From the NCBI GenBank assembly GCA_016630905.1, contig WBMQ01000008.1:186001-250000 (forward strand): a DNA stretch of 64,000 nt, in the 5' to 3' direction. Positions within the stretch are counted from its first letter, which is position 1. Each line of letters begins with the position of its first letter. The notes below the pieces were generated by a model. That model saw only the letters and a program-made list of their open reading frames with translations. It did no database searches and was not told where the DNA came from. This DNA is from Capillidium heterosporum. Its lineage: Eukaryota; Entomophthoromycota; Entomophthoromycetes; Entomophthorales; Capillidiaceae. A program made the position numbers and the translations under genes. Of this stretch, positions 44,740 through 55,722 are shown one piece after another.

Positions 44740-45437
44740 GGAACCGGAATCTTGATTCTTGAGTCTTGAAAAAGGAGTTGGATAAAGCTTCAATTTAATT
44801 CTATCACCAAACTTTATCAGACTATTGATTCTAATTGGATAAGCTAAGTTCACATTTATTTGTATTTTTGCAAATATATATCCTAAAAATGTACAACCAA
44901 TATATGAGATTTAAGTAAGCCACTTCAAACCCACATAATAATTAGAACTTGGATTTTTATAAACAATGCCAATATTTTAGCTTTGTAAACTCTAAAGACT
45001 TTTAGCGACAAAGCTTACAAAATTTCCTTCAGAATCAGCTCTTAGTAAGTCAATTTGATTGCTAATAATAGTATAAAATGGTTAAATTTATGAGCTAATA
45101 TTGATTATAGAATTGTATGAATTTATCAAGCCAATTCCCAATGCAAAATGAAGTACAGGAAATACATTAGTTTAATTTTACAAGGATGTTTGGCTTAAAT
45201 CTCCAAGAAAAATTGATAGTTAATTGTACATTTGATTTAGTCAAGGAAAATAATCCTTGTTATATATACCAGAAAAACTGACGAACCATCAAATTTAAGC
45301 AAATAGGAAGGATTAGGGGTTCCTTTGGATAAGTTATTATTGAGGTATGATTTATCCATACTTTAAAGCATATATTTGGAATACCAAAGCACTCACTTTT
45401 TCCTCCCACTTTACAGCAAAACTATATCCTCTTTTCA
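44740..45437. other. Intergenic, promoter of the plus-strand F-box gene
   Basis: AT-rich spacer upstream of ATG 45438; no other coding seen. Confidence 0.4.
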
Positions 45438-46805
45438 ATGAGAATGTCCAAGAAATGTGCGATTTCAAAGGCCAGCCTAGTTACCGTCCCACCTGAACTA
45501 TTTGAACTCGTACTCGCCGACTTAGATTTTCAAGATTGGTTAAATTTAACTTTAGCAAACAAATATCTTCGACAACTCACTGTACCTTTGATATATCGTG
45601 ACTTTACCAGCAATATATATAGGTATCTAGAGTCAGTAAGGGAATTTAGGCATATTCCCGACTTAGATAAGGTAGTCTTGAAGTACAATCACTACATCAA
45701 GCGATCAGCATTAGTGCGGCCTTTCACCAACATACCCCTATCTGTCTATCAAAGCCTTGAAGTTTTTACAGAAGTTGTCGATTCTCAAAACCACTTTTCA
45801 ACCTTTTCTCAAAAGGATTTTGAGCAGTATATGAAATTAGAAGAGTACGTTTTAGAATTAGAGACCAATTGCACAGTAGATAATCGACTCATTGCAAGGT
45901 TGGGCAGGCTAAAGAAACTGGCAATTAGAGGGGAGTTTGGGAACTGCTTCCCACTCAAAGAAGTCTTTAGTATAGCTTTGACTCACCTTGCCATCCAACA
46001 TATACTTTTGGATGCATCGATCTTCTGGCATATTAGACTCAGCCTACACAACTTGAAGAGTTTGGAAGTATACAGGTGTAAATATATTGGTCCACCACCG
46101 CACTCTCTACCTATATTCGACAATATCGTAGAATTTAAAACAAAACTGTCGGAGCACTACCCAAAATGGCTGATCAACTACTATACCAACCCTTACTACT
46201 GGCCTAATCTTAAAAGATATACAATAATTAAGAGCCTACTCTTAAAATCGACCTTTGAAAGATATTGGAATAGCCTTATCCAATTGTATACCAACTTTGA
46301 ACATATATCCGATCCTATCCAAGTTTCCGGAATAGTAAACGTAACGGATCTGACCATCGTACTATCCGGTGACAACAAACAGACCTCCCTCTATACTATA
46401 TTAAACACTTTAATTCAGCTTAAGCGTCTGGATATCTCGGGCCAGCTTTCATCACAGGACTTCGGCTTCACGCATGCCCTACCTCTCCAAGTCTTCAAAG
46501 TAAAGTACCTTAGTGACCTAACTAATGAATTCTTGGTATTTATAGCACAGTTGACAAGATGCCGTAGTATACATATAAGCTGGAACAACTCGATGTCTCA
46601 TCAGAAATTTAGGTTGAAACGGGTAGATAAGTTGCAGTTTCCAAATCTACTGGACCTAAATACAGAAAACTGTCCTAGAGATTTTGAACAATGGGTTAGG
46701 ATAAGGGCACCGAAACTGGTATCCAAGCAGAATTGGATCAACCTAGAGCACCATGCCAAGAGGAAACGTATTTCGTTCAAAGTAGCAAAGTGCACTCTGT
46801 TGTAG
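45438..46805 (+). CDS. F-box/LRR protein with C-terminal CaaX motif (CTLL)
   Basis: 455 residues, single exon. F-box at about residues 17-55 (VPPELFELVLADLDFQDWLN, then YLRQLTVPLIYRDF), followed by degenerate leucine-rich repeats (LKKLAIRGEF, LTHLAIQHI, NLKSLEVYRC, LKRLDISGQL, LQVFKVKYLS). The tail is basic (HHAKRKRISFKVAK) and ends in Cys-Thr-Leu-Leu, a CaaX-type site of the geranylgeranylated kind (X = Leu). F-box proteins recruit substrates to SCF ubiquitin ligases; a lipidated one would act at membranes, as human FBXL2 does. Lipidation is inferred from sequence only. Divergent neighbours are F-box relics and a tail-to-tail paralogue at 47112. Intact frame; close paralogue of the gene at 57423. 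Confidence 0.85.
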   Translation: MRMSKKCAISKASLVTVPPELFELVLADLDFQDWLNLTLANKYLRQLTVPLIYRDFTSNIYRYLESVREFRHIPDLDKVVLKYNHYIKRSALVRPFTNIPLSVYQSLEVFTEVVDSQNHFSTFSQKDFEQYMKLEEYVLELETNCTVDNRLIARLGRLKKLAIRGEFGNCFPLKEVFSIALTHLAIQHILLDASIFWHIRLSLHNLKSLEVYRCKYIGPPPHSLPIFDNIVEFKTKLSEHYPKWLINYYTNPYYWPNLKRYTIIKSLLLKSTFERYWNSLIQLYTNFEHISDPIQVSGIVNVTDLTIVLSGDNKQTSLYTILNTLIQLKRLDISGQLSSQDFGFTHALPLQVFKVKYLSDLTNEFLVFIAQLTRCRSIHISWNNSMSHQKFRLKRVDKLQFPNLLDLNTENCPRDFEQWVRIRAPKLVSKQNWINLEHHAKRKRISFKVAKCTLL

Positions 46806-47111
46806 TATTTGGAATGGGCTTTTACACTATCAATCCCATCAATTTCAAAGTATAGCTATATAAAGGCTTGCTTTCAATATACTATAACTCCCATTAAACT
46901 ATACTACATTTACGAAAATCTATTTATAAGCATATTTGCATTAATATCAAAACTTCTTACAGTAAAAGACAAACACTTCGACTTCTACTATACGCCACAA
47001 TCATCCTTGGAGACTTGTAATAAAATTTCAAAACATAATAAACTGGCTTACTTTACATTGCATATTCTTTATTTACAAACATATATTATATTTATTTACA
47101 CTATACACATT
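46806..47111. other. Spacer between two convergent F-box genes
   Basis: 306 bases, AT-rich, between the stop codons of the two tail-to-tail F-box/LRR genes. Nothing coding supported. Confidence 0.4.
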
Positions 47112-48371
47112 TTATAAGAGATTAGAGGACTGTCTCCTCATCCATTCTTCGAAGCCATGAGGACAAAATAACGTACTTAGCTCTAACAGACTTGGAAAGG
47201 TGACATCATTATACAGCTCTGTAGAAAACTCCTCTTTAGCGACACTAGACGTACAGTAGACCCCCATGCTACGACACTGAGTCAACTTAGACATGAATTT
47301 TATAAAGGTAGCAGCGAAATCTCCTAAAACCTGCACCCTAAACACGTGAAGACGTAAAGGATGGGTGAAGTTAAAGTTATCTGATGTAAACTCTCCAGAA
47401 AGGTGCAGCTTCTTGAGGTGGACTAATGTATCAAAGATTGCCATAAGTGAGTTATCGATCTCGCTCTTCGTTAGTTTGACCTCAAGCTCGGTTAAGTTTA
47501 CCAATCCTGAAATATCTAAGCTACTGGTAATGCTTTCGAAACAAACGTCGAGTGATTGAAGCTGGTTCCAGTTGGTAAAGAAGTATGGATTGCTAAGTAG
47601 CCTCCTATCTACCTTGCATCTTTTAAGGTTTGGCCATATTCCTGGATTGACAAAGTGGTAGAAGAGTGAGGCTGGAATACTCTGAGCCACACTAAGTTCG
47701 AGTTCGACAATGGTGTTGAAAATGGGAAGTGGCTTGTCCGTAGAATTGATCGAATAGCAGTGCAGTTTCAAAATTTTCAAGTTAGGAATGTTGGTACTGA
47801 TAAGCTGGAGATCGTGTATGGTGAGAAAATTGAAGTTAATATCGAGGTATGCTAAAGTACGACTGCTAACTCGGTCCAGGCTAAAGTTGTCACTAAAGAA
47901 TCCTTGGATCGAAAGCTTCTTCAACTGCTTCAAGCTTGAAATGAGTTTGCTGTCGATCATACAGTTTGTTGCTATATCGATAGAGTACTCTTCTAGCTTC
48001 TCATAAGGTCTGTAGTCTTGGTCGGAAAATCTGGAAAAATGGCTTACTTTTTCAACTTTTTCAGCGAAACTGACGAGGTTCTCATAAAGCGAAATTGGAA
48101 ATGTAATAAAGCCTTTACGAAAGTGAGATTTCTTAATATATTTGTTGTATTTCACTATCAAATCCTGTGTCACTTGCTGATCTTCAATTGAAAGCTTCTT
48201 TTTAGTTTGGGTCATTTGATAAAAGACATCTTGAAAAACGAAAGGCACTGTAAGCTGACGGAAATATTTACTTACAAAGGTTAAGGTGAGCCAATCTTTA
48301 GGGCTCAAATCGATAAGGATAATTTCAAGTATCTCTGGTGGTAAATCGGCTATGTTGATCATCGAAGGCAC
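47112..48371 (-). CDS. F-box/LRR protein without CaaX tail
   Basis: 419 residues, single exon, ATG at 48371. F-box at about residues 6-50 (IADLPPEILEIILIDLSPKD, then FRQLTVPFVFQDVFY), followed by the same LRR order as its neighbours (LKKLSIQGFF, LAYLDINFNF, NLKILKLHCYS, LTELEVKLTK, LKKLHLSGEF, LHVFRVQVLG). It stops at EEWMRRQSSNLL, about 35 residues earlier than the CTLL-ending paralogues, and has no Cys near the end. The pseudogene at 43502 shares this shorter end, so this is a distinct sub-branch, not a fresh truncation. Predicted SCF substrate adaptor. Confidence 0.85.
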   Translation of the reverse strand: MPSMINIADLPPEILEIILIDLSPKDWLTLTFVSKYFRQLTVPFVFQDVFYQMTQTKKKLSIEDQQVTQDLIVKYNKYIKKSHFRKGFITFPISLYENLVSFAEKVEKVSHFSRFSDQDYRPYEKLEEYSIDIATNCMIDSKLISSLKQLKKLSIQGFFSDNFSLDRVSSRTLAYLDINFNFLTIHDLQLISTNIPNLKILKLHCYSINSTDKPLPIFNTIVELELSVAQSIPASLFYHFVNPGIWPNLKRCKVDRRLLSNPYFFTNWNQLQSLDVCFESITSSLDISGLVNLTELEVKLTKSEIDNSLMAIFDTLVHLKKLHLSGEFTSDNFNFTHPLRLHVFRVQVLGDFAATFIKFMSKLTQCRSMGVYCTSSVAKEEFSTELYNDVTFPSLLELSTLFCPHGFEEWMRRQSSNLL

Positions 48372-48769
48372 GAAAATATTTATTTCTTCTTTTGATCTTT
48401 TGGAGAAAGAAAGCTTATGAAATTTTAGATAATTTTTACTATCAATTCCAAATCAGATTCAAACTCAATAAACTAAACTCTCCATAGTTGAAACCATTCA
48501 TGCCAATTTATATTTAATGTACAATTAACATCATGGAAATTTACCAACTCTTAGAAAGAGCATGTAAGCAGCATACATTTGTTTTTATAACGAGAAATAT
48601 CGAATAGTATCAAATAGTAACTTTGTATAAGCTATCATAATCACTTATTTATCTATAAAATAAATTACAAGAACATATACTCCTATTTAGCCTCGCCTCA
48701 AAGTATAAATAAGCGCTTACAGGATCTTACAAACTTCTCAACTCTTTACTAAAGCTCTACTTCTCTTTA
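48372..48769. other. Intergenic between divergent F-box loci
   Basis: AT-rich; holds the promoter of the 47112 gene and the former promoter of the relic at 48770. Confidence 0.4.
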
Positions 48770-49890
48770 ATGACCGGTCTATCCCAACTCTTACCTTTAA
48801 TACTGGAACCCGTATTTGTCAACTTGAAATTTCAAGACTGGGCTTCAACTAGCTTTATTGGACCGATATTTCCGAAAGCTTACTATTACGTTTCTATTCC
48901 AAGATATATACTATAGCAAGCTCATTCATTTAACTCTGGAAAATCTCAACAGTCAAAAGGGAGATGATGAAGCTGGCGATGCGCTATAGCAAGTACATCA
49001 AAAAGGCTCATTTCGACATAGGGGATATTAGATACTTTTTATCAGTTTACTAAAATACTTGAACTTTTACCAACTTCATCCACCATACCCAATACTTTGC
49101 CAGTCTTTCCGATAAAGATTCCGAGGCATACGTAAATTTGAAGGAGTACAGCTTGTACCTGTTATTCTAATACACATCTGACAACAAATCCATTGCAAAT
49201 TTGAAAGATTTTGAAAAGTTTTCGATCAAAGGCAGCCGATCTACCTTCCAGCTTAGTAAAATTTTCTGTATAACTTAAAAAGCTTGAACATCTGTTGAAG
49301 GAACTACGACGATTCGATGAACCACCTCCTATTGCTCACTATTTGACAGTATTATTGAATTTGAACTTGGCATCTATAGAAGTATATCGAATTGGCCAGT
49401 ATAGTATATTACCAATCCAAAGCTTTGGCTCAAATTAAAGAGGTATGTTATTGTCGACGATATGTCTACAAACTTCATTATCAAGAGCTCCTGGAACAAG
49501 CTGACTGAACTATATCCAAGACTCCACCATATCATCAATTTAGTAGATATCTTTGGGATACTAAATCTAACTAACTTAAACATCCATCTCTCTTATATTT
49601 AACAATTTAGTCCGACTTAAATGCTTGGAACTAAGAGACATTTACACTTCTCAAGACTTCAGCTTCACCTACTACCTACCCCTTCAAGTGTTTAAAGTAG
49701 AAGGACTACATGTCTTTATTTATCAACTTCTGATTTTCGTAGCAAGGTTGATGCCATGACAAAGTATATCACTTTAAGCTGTATAGAGTCGGTAGGTCAA
49801 GTAGAAATTCGAAAATGGGCAACTTTTCAATTAGATTGGTATTCTTGGAAGCTGTACGTCATTTTGACTTTCCTTGGCTGACAGCTTGAG
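48770..49890 (+). pseudogene. F-box/LRR pseudogene, plus strand
   Basis: ATG at 48770, then PLILEPVFVNLKFQDWA, and after a frame change LLDRYFRKLTITFLFQDIYY, the standard F-box of this cluster. LRR fragments follow in order with many stops (e.g. NLTNLNIHLSYI and YTSQDFSFTYYLPLQVFKVE, matching LSSQDFGFTHALPLQVFKV). Later frames are broken and the CaaX tail is gone. Confidence 0.75.
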
Positions 49891-50159
49891 AAATTGCTTG
49901 GCTTTTCCACAAGAACAAGAGTTATAATTTTGGAGTTTTTGGAAAGTTGCCCACCTACAGCCTTATGGAATAGTTCATCTTGTAAGCTGACGTTATTAGT
50001 AGCTATATTTTATCTATATGCGATTTACACCTATACTTATTGTATATTTAAACAAGTTTATAGTTTATTGATTTGCCAACACAAAATTTATCGACTTTAA
50101 TTTAAACATCAGTCTGACAAAACAACATTCATTGCTTCAAATTAAATCAAAATACAACA
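49891..50159. other. Short spacer, nothing supported
   Basis: AT-rich spacer before the NIPA-type gene stop; no coding supported. Confidence 0.35.
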
Positions 50160-51293
50160 TTAAACAGAAATAGGTTCAAGCTCTAACTTACTTCTACTTG
50201 AATTATTCGAACCTTTCTTCCTTTTCAAGCAAAATCTAGGGAATTTCAATTTAGGTACAACTTCAGGGTCCCGTTTCAACTGATTACCCAAGATAAAAAC
50301 ACCAGCGACTAGAATGAACACACCAGTAAAAAGCAAGAGTAAACCATACCAAGGGTACTTGTCAAAGTGATCCAAGTAGACTAAGGAGTTGATCAAGGTA
50401 AATATGTTGTAGATACTGGAGAATATAGGGCCTACAACAACGCTATCTCCTAACTTTAACCCGGCGTTCAAGCAGAACAACTAAAAATAGCTAAGTTAGT
50501 GTCTATTTTTAAACCATATGTTACTTGAAGTAAACACGATATCAAGAGTGCAATGACGATACCTACTGACAGACTATCGACCTGCGTATACTCTCCCTTT
50601 ATGTAAGACAAAATTAACTTGACTCCCTGACTTTGCCAAGATAATAGTTTCCGAGCCTACGCAACCGCCAACTATTGAAATGAGGACTGAGGTATCGCGC
50701 GCTAAAAGTTTAGGACTCTTCCCACTAAAGATGTTCCACCGACTATTGTAGATATCGTTCTTGTTTGCCAACAGATATTTGCAGTAGAAATACAGGACCA
50801 ACCCCAACATAATAAGGACGTTGAACGATATAAAGTAATATTTGAATACTGATCTAGCAAACAATTCCTTCAATATTTCTACATTCAGGTCGTTTTCCAC
50901 ATCGTTGGCAGGACCTACCAGCATTCCAACCACCAATATGAAGATGATAGCTACTACTATTACAAACGTACCTACTAAATCTCTCTTTGTTATTGAGCTA
51001 CCGACCAAATACTTTGCAAAGATGAGATTGAAGAGTAAAGAGCTGGTTGTTATCGGCGTCACCCAAGTTACCTTCAAAAACATTAAGCTGGTCAGGTTAC
51101 CGATGATCAAACTTGAACAATAGATGTAGAGACCGATATGCCATTTGACTCGGAAGCACTCGTTACGCGGTTTTGCTGATTTTTGGTTGTTGAGATGGTC
51201 CCTACGTTGCAAGTTGTAGCCTAAAGCGTCCAAACTGGCAGCTACGAGGAGGATTAAGATGCCTAATATCGTTAGATGAACTTCGGTTGACAT
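50160..51293 (-). CDS. NIPA-type magnesium transporter with one frameshift
   Basis: Minus-strand gene, ATG 51293. The first exon (51293-50525) and the last (50480-50160) are joined by a 44-nt intron (50524-50481, GTAACA...TTTAG); predicted 362 residues once the frame is continuous. The NIPA (PF05653) family are multi-helix Mg transporters of the plasma membrane and endosomes. Visible: helix-rich N terminus with LVAASLDALGYNLQRRDHL, VTPITTSSLLFNLIFAK, and GGCVGSETIILAKSGSQV, a family hallmark (GG-x-x-GS-x-T-I). Then come LLQLFCLNAGLKLGDSVVVG and two final helices. One extra G in the GGG run at 50597-50595 shifts the frame: HKG-RVYAGR-stop instead of HKG-EYTQVDSLSV. This could be a dead allele or a homopolymer error. 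Confidence 0.78.
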
Positions 51294-52388
51294 TGGGTTT
51301 GATAGTTAGTTTGTTAGTATAGTGAATTTTTAAAGTGGTGGTAAGACTTTTATATTCATTTTTTATACTATAATGCTGTTCAGTCAGACAGGATAAAGTT
51401 TTGGTTTAATGTGGGTTAAGTTGTATCTATCGAATACCACTGCTTACAATTGCCACTTTTATAATTAGTAGGATTACTAGTTACTCCTTTTCATCTGATA
51501 TATTTTAGTAAATCCTATACTTTTTAATGGAATTGGGTGGAATTTAAATTTATCCATAAAAGATGTTGAAGGTGTTGCTCTATTGTATACATATATGTAT
51601 GAAAATAACACTACCGATATGTAGTAAAATACACATTTCAGTATCATTAAAAGTATATTGGAAATGTATATCGATTATCTAAAAGTTTTTCTAGTGTTCA
51701 ACCTACTGCTATACAAATTTCGTAAGGTAAGGTAAAAGTACGTATAAGTTAATATCAAATTCGATCCACTTCATCTGAATACATGTGGATATGATTTAAA
51801 TCAAAAAATACATATATAAGTTTCAAAGTAGCTTTAGCAACTAGAAGAATTCTTGATCGCAATAAAGCCATTTAACATTTCAAAGATGCCAAGATTCTCC
51901 AAGAAGCTTTGTCAATTTATTTACCTTTTCAAAACCTTTGCAATCGTACATTTAAGATGCCAAGATTCTTGACTTTGAATTAAACTGGCTATAGTATATT
52001 TCAAAGTGCAGGTGCCAAGCGTTGCCATTAATGAAACTAAAGTAACAGTAGATATTCTTCTTCGTCTTTGTCAATTAGATGGTGTCGAGACAACTAAATG
52101 ATGAATCATGGGTTAAATTTTCAAGGATTTATCTTTTAAGTTTCAAGCTAAGACACGATATATCTTTAGGAACATCACATCTATTATTAACAGATTGATT
52201 AAAAGCCCCTGCTTGAACAATTTAAATTGTTTGAGTTAGATAGTACATGGATATAGCAGGTGTATAAACCTTCATTGATAAACTTCATTCTCAAAACTGA
52301 AGACTAGTTTGATAGCATTTAAAGTAAAAAGCACCTTATTAGAATGGGATATTTTTATTGATATATATATCTTTGAAAGTTTCAGCAA
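51294..52388. other. Intergenic with a 16-bp direct repeat
   Basis: About 1.1 kb, AT-rich. AAGATGCCAAGATTCT occurs twice about 70 bases apart (about 51883-51898 and 51955-51970). No gene supported. The right edge is the tRNA 5' flank, with its poly-AT stretch. Confidence 0.4.
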
Positions 52389-52461
52389 GCCTTGTTAGCT
52401 CAGTCGGTAGAGCATGAGACTTTTAATCTCAGGGTCACGGGTTCGAGCCCCGTACAAGGCT
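52389..52461 (+). tRNA. tRNA-Lys (UUU)
   Basis: Full cloverleaf, 73 nt without the CCA: acceptor GCCTTGT/ACAAGGC, D-arm TAGCTCAGTCGGTAGAGCA, anticodon stem TGAGA/TCTCA with loop CTTTTAA (anticodon TTT), T-arm ACGGG-TTCGAGC-CCCGT. Intronless. A TTTTT run at 52469-52473 is the likely Pol III terminator. Confidence 0.97.
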
Positions 52462-52591
52462 TATTTACTTTTTGATCATTGGCCAACACTAAATATTCTT
52501 TTTGTACCAAAAGTTAGTATATGGTTGTAGGATTTCAAGGCTACCACTTTATATCTGCAAGTATGAGCTACATCCTTATTAGTTTTTTAGA

Positions 52592-52717
52592 ATGGGAAGT
52601 GCCTCTAGTGTAACTTCAGACTCATTAAGAGAAGGCATCCCAGATGATAGTATTCGTATCTATGCTGATATTAAGAACCAAAGGACAAAATATATTATTT
52701 TTCTAGAAATTGTTTAA
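52592..52717 (+). pseudogene. ADF/cofilin-like 5' fragment
   Basis: A 41-residue frame: ATG at 52592, then ASSVTSDSLREGIPDDSIRI and YADIKNQRTKYIIFLEI. The D-x-S-I-x-x-Y-x-D-I-K...K-Y-I-I-F pattern matches the start of the ADF/cofilin domain (actin-severing proteins). It ends in TAA and nothing downstream continues the domain, so this is probably a truncated copy just past the tRNA gene. Alternative: chance similarity. Confidence 0.42.
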
Positions 52718-52924
52718 ATTATACCTGAGCTTTATCCTTTAAAAGAATACAAAAATATTTGATAGACTTATAGTTTGTCTACAATATACTTGGGAAAAAT
52801 CCAATGAATATAATCAAATATTTAAATAAGTAATCGCTATAGTAACATCAATATCCCTAATTCTTCACAATATATTTTCAAAAACATTACCAGAAAAACC
52901 AAACTCATCTTACTCAACTTGCAT

Positions 52925-55022
52925 TTAATTACCACCCTCCAACATGACTTCCGGGTAAGAGCTATGCATAGGGCCCTTCTTTAACAGATCTTTCATCCGC
53001 TCCACCTTAGCTTGATCTAAATTTAACTCGGTAGCGTTGTTGAGAAGCTGCTGAATAACCTTGAGCTTGTAGTTGTTGGCGATGAGGTCACGATTGAAGT
53101 TTAGGATAAAGGCTAGGTCGGGCTGATAGTTCAAATAGGCCTATATCGGAGTAAATATAAGTTAGGATATTTAATGTACAAGCAATAGTTACCTTCTGAC
53201 CGAACGCATACTCATTGAGGTTACATAGTAGGGCAAAACTTTGTGCTTTGAACTGGGGATCAGGAAAGCTGCACCACTTGATAAGTTCGGCAAAGATCTG
53301 GTGAGTCTCTAAGTAAGAGGGTTTAATATATAGATATAGGTATAAATAAATTTTATTACCTGCGATTTTATCAAAGAACAGTTCTAGTTTACTGGTATCT
53401 TCCTTTGAAATAGAATTGGCATTGCCATCGGCGTCATTCGATCTTTGGAAGAGAACTACTAGGAAATAGATAGTTAAAGTTTTGCGATCTTTGTAAGTGT
53501 CTTGCAGATGTTCGATTAAACTATCAAAGAGACTCATATTTCGAGCTAGTACTGCGATTGAAGCAGCTCGGTCTTCAACTAAACTATAAGTTAAAATATC
53601 CATAGTCTCCGTCTAAAGTTAAAGGTAAGTTATGGTAGTTTTCTAAAGTGCTTACGGTGAGATCAGTGGTTATGGGTAAAATATCCAAATTGAGGAACTG
53701 ATAAACCCATTCGAAAGTCAACTGCTTGATAGATTGAAACTAAAAATAGTGTCAACAAAATAAAAAAGTCAATAAATTACTTTGGTGTCTTCTTCTAAAC
53801 GCCCACTCAACCGAATGCAGGCCTTGACCAAAAATTTGATATTGATAATTAGGACGCTAGCTTTTATATCCTCCAGCTCTTTAAAGAACGTATCGTCAGG
53901 TTCGCTACCACCGTTAGGCAAAAGTCTATCGAGATAGCTGTGCTTCAAAATAAAAGTTTGGAATTGGTAGTTGGGGATATACTTCGATAGTATGTTGATA
54001 AGGTTTGTATAAAGTAAAACGTCAACGTCGGTGTCGATGTTGAATTTTTTAGGGTTGAATATAGGTTCGTATAAGCCTAAGTCGTTTAGGTAATGGATGC
54101 GTTGATCGATTTCACTAGAAGCTTTAGGAAGAGGTGTAGGAAAGTTCTAGGATTAGTTCAGTGGTACTTATAAACGTCTTTGTACTAGAGTGTCGATCAT
54201 TAGTCTATATATATAAAATTAGGAGTGTATCTTGCTTACTTTTTTAATTTTTCCAACAGAAGGGTAGCGGCAGCATCGTTAAATAGAATTTTAAAGTTTG
54301 ATTCGTTGCTAGATAGCTGTATAGCAAAATAAGAATCAAGCAAAAGCATCAAAGTACCTTCTTGAAAAGTTCGATAACGGTGTCGGTATAAGCTGGTTTC
54401 TCAACGAGTTGGAATAGTTGTGATGGTACTTCCGAGAAACTCTAAATAAAAATGAAATCAATAAATCTACTATTATAAACAATGAATCGTACTTGATAGA
54501 AGGCATTCGGTTCAATTCTCTTCAGCTGACTCAAAACTAAATTGACAACTTCTTTAACTGGACTCGTCAAGCCCCAGGTTAAAGATCTCTATATAGGTTA
54601 TAAATATGCAAGGAATATAAAATTTGCAATTAATGTACCTTTAAAAATGGATCCTGACAGAGTTTACTAGGCTCCACTGTCTGTAGGTAAATATCTACCA
54701 CCTTACATACATTTTTCACCAAGTCCAATTGCGGATCTTGCTCAAAATCGAATTCATCTTTAACTTTATTGTACTGTAGCAAGGTAATGATAGATACTAA
54801 ACCTAAATCTTCGATAGTCTCCTGAATTTCTACATTTTACAACCAAAAAAGAAATTAGTGGCTAAAAGAATTTAGGAGAATACCGTTGGGTTGAGCAACT
54901 TGTAAATTCAAACTTAGCTGTTCGAAAGCTTCACTGAGTTGAGATAAGCTGGCTATCCTATACCCTACTAAACTACCTAACTTGGTTACATTTAATGGGG
55001 TGCTTACGTCTTCTTCACTCAT
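52925..55022 (-). CDS. PSMD5: PSMD5-like 26S proteasome assembly chaperone
   Basis: Eleven minus-strand exons join in frame: 55022-54884, 54829-54639, 54588-54493, 54441-54358, 54316-54240, 54204-54186, 54146-53781, 53739-53656, 53612-53360, 53308-53193, 53140-52925. Total 546 residues. PSMD5 (S5b; yeast Hsm3 functionally) chaperones base assembly of the 19S regulator by holding Rpt subunits. An all-helical HEAT/ARM-like fold is expected. The C-terminal end YQPDLAFILNFNRDL ... DLLKKGPMHSSYPEV ... LEGGN parallels the PSMD5 C terminus (F-x-x-F-x-x-x-R, then L-x-x-GP-x-x, then ..EG). The sixth exon is only 19 nt and is the least certain; introns are 35-54 nt. No other proteasome gene is near. 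Confidence 0.82.
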
Positions 55023-55722
55023 AGCTTCGTATAGATTCTTTTATAAAATGTTGAAAGTTCAAACTTTGGCTTTATATTTGAAAGTTTGCGTCTCAAGAAG
55101 CTGACGTAATTCGCCAAACTTAGGTTGGATTATTAAAAAGTGATTTGAATACCAAACTCAAAGTCAAGTTTAGGAAGGTGTGTTATCTTCGATCCAAAAT
55201 ATAATGGTGTATATCTTACTTTGAATCAAAAGAAATAGAGGTTATAAGTTTCAAAATATTAGGTTGCTGTGCCTTTTCTAATATTTATCATAGTCAATAT
55301 ATACTTGAAAAAAACCAATGTAGCAAAGACTTTTGTAGAAATGCAATAGCTTGTTGAATTAAAACTTATATAAGTGTATCAATTCAAAGCCTTTAAGCGA
55401 ATTGGTAAATAGAATAACCTAGGTTTAAGTTAGATAGGTACCTGTAGCATACTTAACAAGCCACCTATGTTCATTCTTTTAGATTTAACTGTTTTATTAC
55501 TAAAATCACATCTAAGTCTAATCTTAAATTAACTTGCAAAAGCCCTTAACAAATCTGAATGATGTACTTATACTAACCCACCATCGCTCATATAGCTTTA
55601 TAAATTGCTATTAAATCTACATCTATCGAATAAAGCAAAGCGAGTAATCTAACAACAAAAAATAGATATATTATTTAAAGTTTTCATTCATATATAAATA
55701 CCGACTTTAATTAAAATCTAAA
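55023..55722. other. Intergenic upstream of the PSMD5-like gene
   Basis: AT-rich; contains its promoter. No coding seen. Confidence 0.4.

Noticed and set aside
49374-49583. 69-codon minus-strand frame
   Set aside because: Antisense to the F-box relic at 48770; a shadow.
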